This document shows positions 58,400 through 64,000 of a DNA stretch of 64,000 nt, piece by piece. Under the pieces are notes generated by a model, which was given only the letters and a program-made list of their open reading frames with translations, was not told the origin of the DNA and made no database searches. Made by a program: the position numbers and the translations under genes. Position 1 is the first letter of the stretch; every line of letters begins with the position of its first letter. Origin of the DNA: Nocardioides_C sp963700955 (GTDB taxonomy: Bacteria > Actinomycetota > Actinomycetes > Propionibacteriales > Nocardioidaceae); NCBI GenBank assembly GCA_963700955.1, contig CAVOZH010000011.1, positions 682,001-746,000 of the forward strand. Direction: 5' to 3'.

Positions 58400-59038
58400 A
58401 TGAGGATCGCTGTCCTCGGCACGGGCGTGGTCGGCCGGACCTTGGCGCCGGCGTTCGTCCGCCTCGGTCACGAGGTGACCGTCGGGACCCGGGACCCCGA
58501 CGCGACTCGGGCCCGCGACGACTGGTCGCTCGACGTACCCCTGAGCAGCTACGACCAGGTCGCGGCTGATGCCGACCTTGTGGTGAACGCGACCAACGGC
58601 ATGGCCTCCCTGTCCGCGCTCGAGGCCGTGGGGAGTGAGAACCTCGCCGGCCGGGTGCTGCTCGACGTGGCGAACCCGCTCGACGCCTCCGCGGGCTTTC
58701 CCCCGACGCTGACGGTCAAGGACACGGACTCGCTCGCCGAGCAGATCCAGCGGGCCTTCCCCGAGGCGAGGGTCGTCAAGTCGCTCAACACCGTCAACTG
58801 CGCGGTGATGGTGGACCCGGCACACGTCGGGGACGGCCAGACCACGATGTTCGTGGCCGGGGCGGACGCCGAGGCCAGGGCACTGGTCGTCTCGCTGCTG
58901 AAGGAGTTCGGCTGGCGCGACGTGATCGAGTTCGAGGACCTGGCGGCCGCCCGCGGGATGGAGATGTGGCTGCCGCTGTGGATCCGGATCATGGGCCGCC
59001 TCGGCACCGGGGACTTCAACCTGAAGGTCGTGCGCTAG
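58400..59038 (+). CDS. NADP-binding protein of the F420-dependent NADP reductase type
   Basis: The 212-residue protein starts RIAVLGTGVVGRTLAPAFVRLGHEV and continues TRDPDATRARDDW, a Rossmann NADP motif (GTGVVG) with Arg for the phosphate. LLDVANPLDASAGFPPTL and VVKSLNTVNCAVMV match the NADP-F420 oxidoreductase fold. Actinobacteria use F420, so NADPH:F420 reduction is possible, but many relatives have other roles. Start 10 bases after thpR. Confidence 0.8.
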   Translation: MRIAVLGTGVVGRTLAPAFVRLGHEVTVGTRDPDATRARDDWSLDVPLSSYDQVAADADLVVNATNGMASLSALEAVGSENLAGRVLLDVANPLDASAGFPPTLTVKDTDSLAEQIQRAFPEARVVKSLNTVNCAVMVDPAHVGDGQTTMFVAGADAEARALVVSLLKEFGWRDVIEFEDLAAARGMEMWLPLWIRIMGRLGTGDFNLKVVR

Positions 59039-59109
59039 TCAGCGGACCCGCAGGTTCGCCTGCCGGACGGGAAACACGGGCGAAACCACTCCGTGGAACC
59101 CTGGGTGCC

Positions 59110-59865
59110 ATGCGCGTCCAGAGGATCGGATTCACCTCGCTCAAGGGCGCTCGGCACCGCGCACACGACACCGTGCAGCTCGCGCTCGACGGTCCGGCCG
59201 GGGACCGGGTCTTCTGCCTGGTCGACCCCGCACGACGTCGTGTCCTTCGCACAGTCGAGAACCCGTCCCTGGTTCGGGCGACCGCCACGTGGGACGCCGG
59301 TGTGCTCTCCGTCGACCTCCCCGGAAGCACCGTCGAGGGGGCGCCCACCCCGACCGGTGAGGTGCTCAAGGTCGACTACTGGGGAAGGTCCGCGGCCGTC
59401 GAGACGGTCGAGGGGCCGTGGGCCCAGGCGTTCTCCGACTACCTCGGGTACGCCGTCGTGCTCGCACGCTCGGTCTCCCCCGGAGAGGTCGTGTACGGCG
59501 CCTCGGTGACCGTGCTCACGACCGGGTCGATGCGCCTGCTGTCCGAGCGGCTCGGCCGGGACGTCGACAGCGCCCGGTTCCGCTCGACCTTCCTGGTCGA
59601 GAGCGACGGGGAGCCTCACGTGGAGGACTCCTGGGTGGGTCGTGAGCTGCGGCTCGGGGAGGCGGCCGTGATGGTCCGCGGGACCGTCCCCCGATGCGCC
59701 GTCGTGGACCTCGACCCCGAAACCGGGGTGCGCGACGCGCCGGTGCTGAAGGCCCTCGCGGGATATCGTCGTGGTCTGCAAGATGTCCACTTCGGAGTGG
59801 ACGCCGTGGTGGTTGCTCCCGGCGCCGTGAGCGTCGGTGACCCCGCCGATCTGGAGAGGGGCTGA
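59110..59865 (+). CDS. MOSC-domain protein
   Basis: ATG at 59110 is chosen because the upstream frame (from 58966) has no character. The 251-residue protein has the MOSC N-terminal beta-barrel-like part (MRVQRIGFTSLKGARH, GDRVFCLVDPARRRVLR) and the C-terminal core with FRSTFLVES and the conserved cysteine in GTVPRCAVVDLDPETG. MOSC proteins bind sulfur-bearing cofactors and move molybdenum cofactor sulfur or act in N-hydroxylamine reduction. It lies 14 kb from the molybdoenzyme. The role is inferred. Confidence 0.85.
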   Translation: MRVQRIGFTSLKGARHRAHDTVQLALDGPAGDRVFCLVDPARRRVLRTVENPSLVRATATWDAGVLSVDLPGSTVEGAPTPTGEVLKVDYWGRSAAVETVEGPWAQAFSDYLGYAVVLARSVSPGEVVYGASVTVLTTGSMRLLSERLGRDVDSARFRSTFLVESDGEPHVEDSWVGRELRLGEAAVMVRGTVPRCAVVDLDPETGVRDAPVLKALAGYRRGLQDVHFGVDAVVVAPGAVSVGDPADLERG

Positions 59866-59872
59866 CCGGCCG

Positions 59873-60523
59873 ATGCCGTACCTGCTGCGCGTCGAGCTGC
59901 CCGACGTCCCCGGCTCGCTGGGCCGGGTGGCGACCGCGATCGGTGAGGCCGGAGGTGACATCGAGGCGATCGAGATCGTCGAGAAGAACCTGGGCTCACG
60001 CAGCGCGGTCGACGACGTGCTCCTCGAGACCGCCCCTGGCGTCATGCCGGACTCCATCGTCTCCGCGTGCACCCGCCTCGAAGGCGTCACCGTGCTGTGG
60101 ATCTCGCGTTACGGAGCAGGTGGGAACCTCTTCCTCGACCTCGAGGCCGTCGAGGCGCTCACCGCCACCCCGCACTCGGCGCTCGACGAGCTCGTCGACC
60201 TGCTCCCCATCACGTTCCGGGCCGACTGGGGGATCCGCGTCCGCCGTACCGACACCGGCGTGGCCATCCTGCACAGCACCTCCGCGGCACCCGAGATCGT
60301 GGACGGTGAGGTGGGCTGGTTCCCGTTGAGCCGTCCCGCGCGGGTCGAGGTGCCGGAGAACTGGGAGCGGTGGACCTCGACGCTGGTGGCCGCCGCACCC
60401 CTCGAGCACAAGGACGAGCTCGTGCTCTTCGGTCGCCGGGGAGGGCCCGCGATCCTCGAGTCCGAGCTGGCTCGGCTGGGGCACCTGGCCGCGCTGGCGG
60501 TGTCGATCGCCAAGGCCGGCTGA
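59873..60523 (+). CDS. ACT-domain protein
   Basis: ATG at 59873 follows GGAGAGG by 12 bases. The 216-residue protein begins with an ACT domain (MPYLLRVELPDVPGSLGRVA, GGDIEAIEIVEKN). The second half (VEALTATPHSALDELVDLL, LEHKDELVLFGRRGGPAIL) is mixed alpha/beta, not recognised. ACT domains bind amino acids or other small ligands and control enzymes. Overlapped neither side, but gaps are short (7 and 3 bases), so it is in the same operon as MOSC and the transferase. Confidence 0.78.
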   Translation: MPYLLRVELPDVPGSLGRVATAIGEAGGDIEAIEIVEKNLGSRSAVDDVLLETAPGVMPDSIVSACTRLEGVTVLWISRYGAGGNLFLDLEAVEALTATPHSALDELVDLLPITFRADWGIRVRRTDTGVAILHSTSAAPEIVDGEVGWFPLSRPARVEVPENWERWTSTLVAAAPLEHKDELVLFGRRGGPAILESELARLGHLAALAVSIAKAG

Positions 60524-60526
60524 GCC

Positions 60527-61456
60527 GTGGCGCAGTTCGACAAGGAGACCGACGCCTCCGGGTCGTTCAGGCGCCAGCCCAACCGCTTCACCGACCGGCC
60601 CTCGACGGAGCCTGACGCGCGTTGGCCGGTCGAGCCGGACCGCTACCGGCTGATCTGGTCGCGGGCCTGCCCCTGGGCGCACCGGTCGCGGATCGTGCTC
60701 GGGCTCCTCGGGCTCGACGAGGTGATCTCGATCGGAACCGTCGACCCGGTCCGCGACGCACGTGGGTGGCGCTTCACGCTCGATGCCGAGAACAAGGACC
60801 CCGTGCTCGGCATCGGATACCTCTCGGAGGCCTACCTGCGCACCGACCCGGAGTACGACGGCCGCGTGACCGTCCCGGCGCTGGTCGACGTCGAGTCGGG
60901 GCTGGTCGTGACCAACGACTTCCCGCGGATGACGCTCGACTTCTCCACGGAGTGGCGCGATCTCCATCGCACGGGCGCGCCGGACCTCTACCCGGTCGCG
61001 CTGCGGGGCGAGATCGACCGGGTCAACGACCTCGTGTTCCGGGACGTCAACAACGGGGTCTACCGCTGCGGCTTCGCCGCCTCACAGGAGGCCTACGACG
61101 AGGCGTTCACGAGGCTGTTCGACCGCCTCGACTGGCTGTCGGCGCGGCTCGGGCAGCAGCGGTACCTCGTCGGCGACCGGATCACCGAGGCGGACATCCG
61201 GCTGTTCACGACCCTGGTCCGCTTCGACGCGGCCTACCACGGCCACTTCAAGTGCAACCGCGAGAAGCTGACGGAGCTGCCGGTGCTGTGGGCCTACGCC
61301 AGGGATCTCTTCCAGACGCCCGGCTTCGGCGACACGGTCGACTTCGACCACATCAAGCGGCACTACTACCTGACGCACGAGCGGCTCGACCCGACCGGGA
61401 TCGTGCCCCTCGGCCCTGACGAGTCGGGCTGGCTCGAGCCGCACGGGCGGTCATGA
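60527..61456 (+). CDS. Glutathionyl-hydroquinone reductase type S-transferase
   Basis: GTG at 60527 starts a 309-residue protein with MAQFDKETDASGSFRRQP, catalytic Cys48 in SRACPWAHRSRI, KDPVLGIGYLSEAY, TVPALVDVESG and VGDRITEADIRLFTTLVRFDAAYHGHFKCN. This is the ECM4/YqjG (xi-class) transferase, which reduces S-conjugated hydroquinones. In mycothiol-using bacteria the thiol partner is likely mycothiol, which fits the mshC-like gene nearby. Translation of a truncated gene starts in its stop (ATGA). Confidence 0.9.
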   Translation: MAQFDKETDASGSFRRQPNRFTDRPSTEPDARWPVEPDRYRLIWSRACPWAHRSRIVLGLLGLDEVISIGTVDPVRDARGWRFTLDAENKDPVLGIGYLSEAYLRTDPEYDGRVTVPALVDVESGLVVTNDFPRMTLDFSTEWRDLHRTGAPDLYPVALRGEIDRVNDLVFRDVNNGVYRCGFAASQEAYDEAFTRLFDRLDWLSARLGQQRYLVGDRITEADIRLFTTLVRFDAAYHGHFKCNREKLTELPVLWAYARDLFQTPGFGDTVDFDHIKRHYYLTHERLDPTGIVPLGPDESGWLEPHGRS

Positions 61457-61572
61457 CCGGCCCGCTCGGTCTCACGGGCGCCACGGGAAACATCGGAGGT
61501 CGCGTGGCCCGACTGCTCGCCGCGGACGGTGTGTCTACACGCCGCGAGCTGCTCGGGGGAGCCGCCGGGTAG
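61453..61572 (+). pseudogene. N-terminal fragment of an NmrA-like NAD(P)-binding protein
   Basis: An ATG overlapping the previous stop (ATGA, 61453-61456) opens 39 residues: MTGPLGLTGATGNIGGRVAR then LLAADGVSTRRELLGGAAG and a TAG. GLTGATGNIGGRVARLLAA is the first beta-alpha-beta turn of NmrA/atypical SDR proteins. The rest of a protein of usually 280 residues is absent, and menB begins 10 bases later. It is read as a deletion remnant that keeps its coupled start. Confidence 0.68.
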
Positions 61573-61582
61573 CCTGCCGCCC

Positions 61583-62506
61583 ATGCCCGACACCCCTGAC
61601 GCGACCGTCTCCGAGATCTTCGATCCCACCGCCTGGAACCCGGTCCCCGGCTTCGAGGACCTGACCGACCTGACCTACCACCGGGCGGTCGACCACGGCA
61701 CGGTGCGGATCGCCTTCGACCGGCCGGAGGTGCGCAACGCGTTCCGCCCGCACACGGTCGACGAGCTGCTGCGAGTGCTGGAGCACGCGCGGATCTCGAG
61801 CGACGTCGGCTGCGTGCTGCTGACCGGGAACGGGCCCTCGCCCAAGGACGGCGGATGGGCGTTCTGCTCCGGCGGCGACCAGCGGATCCGGGGCCGGGCC
61901 GGCTACCAGTACGCATCCGGTGAGACCTCCGAGAGCGTCGACAAGGCCAAGCTCGGACGGCTCCACATCCTGGAGTGCCAGCGGCTGATCCGGTTCATGC
62001 CGAAGGTCGTCATCTGCGTCGTGCCCGGCTGGGCGGCCGGTGGCGGGCATTCGCTCCACGTCGTCTCCGACCTCACGCTCGCGAGCGCCGAGCACGCCCG
62101 CTTCAAGCAGACCGATGCCGACGTCGGCTCCTTCGACGGCGGGTACGGGTCGGCGTACCTGGCCCGTCAGGTCGGGCAGAAGTTCGCCCGCGAGATCTTC
62201 TTCCTCGGCGACGAGTACTCCGCCGAGGACGCGCACCGGATGGGCATGGTCAACGCGGTGGTGCCGCACGCCGAGCTCGAGAAGGTGGCCCTCGAGTGGG
62301 GCCGCAAGATCAACGGCAAGTCGCCGACCGCGCAGCGGATGCTGAAGTACTCCTTCAACCTGATCGACGACGGGCTGGTCGGCCAGCAGATCTTCGCCGG
62401 CGAGACCACCCGGTTGGCGTACATGACCGACGAGGCCGTCGAGGGTCGCGACGCCTTCCTCGAGAAGCGCGAGCCCGACTGGTCCGAGTTCCCGCACTAC
62501 TACTGA
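61583..62506 (+). CDS. menB: 1,4-dihydroxy-2-naphthoyl-CoA synthase
   Basis: ATG at 61583 starts a 307-residue crotonase-fold enzyme. Motifs of MenB are present: RPEVRNAFRPHTVDEL, WAFCSGGDQRIRG (oxyanion hole), KVVICVVPGWAAGGGHSLHV, TDADVGSFDGGYGSAYLARQVG, FFLGDEYSAEDAHRMGMVN, and the C-terminal REPDWSEFPHYY. It closes the second ring of menaquinone, used here by VKOR and NrfD-type subunits. No other men gene is in the window. Alternative upstream frame (61529) lacks character. Confidence 0.95.
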   Translation: MPDTPDATVSEIFDPTAWNPVPGFEDLTDLTYHRAVDHGTVRIAFDRPEVRNAFRPHTVDELLRVLEHARISSDVGCVLLTGNGPSPKDGGWAFCSGGDQRIRGRAGYQYASGETSESVDKAKLGRLHILECQRLIRFMPKVVICVVPGWAAGGGHSLHVVSDLTLASAEHARFKQTDADVGSFDGGYGSAYLARQVGQKFAREIFFLGDEYSAEDAHRMGMVNAVVPHAELEKVALEWGRKINGKSPTAQRMLKYSFNLIDDGLVGQQIFAGETTRLAYMTDEAVEGRDAFLEKREPDWSEFPHYY

Positions 62507-62514
62507 GCGCTGCC

Positions 62515-63165
62515 GTGGTGGACGCGCATGGGGAGACCCACTGGTCGAGGATCGGCGGCGTGAGCGGTGAGGAGTACGCCGAGCGCTTCGCCGCCCTCGC
62601 TCGGTCGGGCACGGACATGCACGGGGAGGCTCGGTTCTGCGCGACGTTGCTGCCCTCCGGTGCCCGGGTGCTCGACGCCGGGTGCGGCACCGGACGTGTG
62701 GCCGTCCACCTCGACGAGCTCGGCTTCTCGTGCGTGGGCGTCGACGTGGACGAGTCGATGTTGGCGGTCGCGCGCCGTCATGCTCCTCGGATCCCGTGGC
62801 ACGGCGCCGACCTGTCGCGGCTCGCGGCAGGTGACCTCGACGGTGCGGCCGGGTTCGATCTGGCCGTGATGGCCGGCAACGTCGTACCCCTGCTCGCTCC
62901 CGGCACGGTCGGACGCGCCGTTGCCTCTCTGGCAGGGCTGCTCCGGCCCGGTGGACTGCTCGTCGCCGGGTTCGGCCTGGATCCGGCGCACCTCCCGCCG
63001 CGGTGCCCGGTGACGACGCTCGAGGAGTACGACGCCGCCTGCCACTCGGCGGGTCTGTCGCTGCGGGAGCGGTACTCGACCTGGGACGGAGAGGTCTTCG
63101 ACGAGGCGGCCGGGTACGGCGTCAGCGTGCATGTGCTGGGCGATCCGGATGAGTCCGTCGCCTGA
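62515..63165 (+). CDS. Class I SAM-dependent methyltransferase
   Basis: GTG at 62515 (or 62518) starts a 216-residue protein. Motif I is VLDAGCGTGRVAVHLDE, followed by VGVDVDESMLAVA, GADLSRL and a motif IV-like DLAVMAGNVVPLLAPG. No substrate domain is visible. It lies 9 bases after menB, and its last 17 bases overlap the next gene. The substrate is unknown; a menaquinone C-methylation role (MenG-like) is not supported, since the sequence lacks the UbiE pattern. Confidence 0.82.
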   Translation: MVDAHGETHWSRIGGVSGEEYAERFAALARSGTDMHGEARFCATLLPSGARVLDAGCGTGRVAVHLDELGFSCVGVDVDESMLAVARRHAPRIPWHGADLSRLAAGDLDGAAGFDLAVMAGNVVPLLAPGTVGRAVASLAGLLRPGGLLVAGFGLDPAHLPPRCPVTTLEEYDAACHSAGLSLRERYSTWDGEVFDEAAGYGVSVHVLGDPDESVA

Positions 63166-63691
63166 CCACGGCCCCGTCGCAGTCCGGGTCGACGAGTACG
63201 ACCCGGACTGGCCAGGGCGCTTCGCCGAGGAGGCCGCGGTCCTGAGGTGCGCGCTCGGAGCGCATGCCCTGGCCATCGAGCACATCGGCAGTACGGCCGT
63301 CCCGGGCCTTCCGGCCAAGCCGATCATCGACATCCTCGTGTCCGTGGCGGGCTACCGGGAGTTCCCGGCGATGGTGCGCGCCATCGAGGCGGTCGGCTAC
63401 CGCTACACGCCCGAGTCGGAGGCGGACGACCCAGGTCGCCGTGTCTTCCGCAAGGGACCCGAGGATCTGCGGCTCATGCGCACCCACCACCTGCACGTCA
63501 CGCAGGCGGACAGCCACTACCGGCGGCGGATCATCGGCTTCCGGGACCACCTCCGTGCTCATCCCGCGGATGCCGCGGCGTACGTCGAGCTCAAGCGGCA
63601 GCTGGCGGAGCGGTTCGCCGATGCGCCTCGGGCCTACACCGCCGGCAAGCACGAGTTCGTCGCCGGGATCGAGCGGCGAGCCGGCGTCTAA
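63149..63691 (+). CDS. GrpB/UPF0157 family protein
   Basis: ATG at 63149 lies within the last codons of the methyltransferase gene. The 180-residue protein matches the GrpB (dephospho-CoA-kinase-like/nucleotidyltransferase-fold) group: VDEYDPDWPGRFAEEA, IEHIGSTAVPGLPAKPIIDILV, LRLMRTHHLHVT and FRDHLRAHP. Function of the family is unclear. Its stop overlaps that of the convergent TraR gene. Confidence 0.85.
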   Translation: MSPSPDHGPVAVRVDEYDPDWPGRFAEEAAVLRCALGAHALAIEHIGSTAVPGLPAKPIIDILVSVAGYREFPAMVRAIEAVGYRYTPESEADDPGRRVFRKGPEDLRLMRTHHLHVTQADSHYRRRIIGFRDHLRAHPADAAAYVELKRQLAERFADAPRAYTAGKHEFVAGIERRAGV

Positions 63692-64000
63692 GCCTTGGCC
63701 GCGTCCTTGACGCAGCGGACGGCCCAGGGCAGCGCCTCCAGACGCTCCTCGCCGATCGGGCCACCACACACGTCGCAGAGTCCGTAGCTGCCCGCGTCGA
63801 GCTTGGCGATCGCACGGTCCACGTCGGCGAGGGTCGACTGGAGTCGGTCGTGGACCGCCACCTGGGACAGCCGGTCGACCGCCATCGACGTACCTTCGCC
63901 GACCCTCTTGCCGAAGGAGATCGAGCCGTGGTCGCTGGGCTTCTCCTCGAGCACGCCCATCTGCTCCAGCAGCTCGCTTCTCTTGGCATGCAGGGCCGTG
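63688..64000 (-). CDS. DksA/TraR-type zinc-finger protein, cut by window edge
   Basis: The minus frame is open through the right edge. Residues visible include HAKRSELLEQMGVLEEKP, HGSISFGKRVGEGTS, VAVHDRLQSTLADVDRAIAKLD and the finger YGLCDVCGGPIGEERLEALPWAVRC. Only three of four canonical cysteines are kept; the fourth position (VKD) is not Cys. ATG at 63960 is internal by family length, so the true start probably lies beyond 64000. Such proteins bind RNA polymerase's secondary channel in other bacteria. Confidence 0.85.
   Translation of the reverse strand, partial: TALHAKRSELLEQMGVLEEKPSDHGSISFGKRVGEGTSMAVDRLSQVAVHDRLQSTLADVDRAIAKLDAGSYGLCDVCGGPIGEERLEALPWAVRCVKDAAKA

Noticed and set aside
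1..64000. CRISPR arrays, rRNA genes or an intact prophage
   Set aside because: No regular repeat-spacer pattern, no rRNA motif and no capsid, portal, terminase or tail gene was seen.

Overview
The window is about 64 kb of GC-rich DNA with long overlapping open frames, GTG and TTG starts and many 4-base ATGA overlaps. It reads as an actinobacterial chromosome. A family such as Nocardioidaceae fits: there is an MshC-like (mycothiol-type) ligase paralogue, a DUF222/HNH endonuclease, GTP-type PEP carboxykinase, CsoR/CopZ/CopA and a menaquinone gene (menB). The genus is an inference.

Left part (1-6538). The N-terminus of pckG, a fragment of an FAD monooxygenase and an alpha/beta hydrolase lead to a tRNA-Arg(ACG) gene at 2001. 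The 3' end of this tRNA, with its downstream hairpin, recurs at 4053 and 5991. Each interval between copies carries a frameshifted integrase C-terminus next to its left copy. This looks like two decayed integrative elements stacked in one tRNA site. They hold a broken IS481-type element, a lower-GC secreted protein, a peptide deformylase fragment and an 80-residue protein.

6539-11170 is a co-directional five-gene locus: a serine/arginine-tailed unknown, a small unknown, a transthyretin-like protein with a helical repeat tail, a papain-like peptidase and a three-domain cell-wall lysin. None has an obvious signal peptide. It is my best candidate for an undescribed system.

11252-34166 is mainly housekeeping and secreted functions: dienelactone hydrolase, ahpC/ahpF, a secreted phosphoesterase, a Tat-exported cholesterol-oxidase relative, PEP synthase, a matrixin-like protease, an ECF sigma factor with a membrane partner, a PAP2-PhoD fusion, a large hybrid histidine kinase, adhE, a DUF222/HNH gene with two frame breaks, and a VKOR.

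34293-49778 is a metal and sulfur region. A second matrixin and an acetoacetate-decarboxylase relative precede copA-copZ-csoR with operator-like dyads, then DUF305 and DUF6153-type proteins. A divergent sulfur-type cluster follows. Its left arm is DsrE2, TusA, a fused ferredoxin/NrfD subunit, a molybdopterin oxidoreductase and an Mrp ATPase. Its right arm is a rhodanese/metallo-beta-lactamase fusion, two DUF202 proteins and an ArsR regulator.

49800-64000 holds an RsbW-like kinase, an MshC-like ligase, a head-to-head pair of homologous secreted proteins with an inverted repeat between them, a membrane protein, and a rightward run (FAD oxidoreductase, thpR, Rossmann protein, MOSC, ACT, glutathionyl-hydroquinone-reductase type transferase, a truncated NmrA-like fragment, menB, methyltransferase, GrpB-like). 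A TraR/DksA zinc-finger gene runs off the right edge. No rRNA, CRISPR array or intact prophage was seen.
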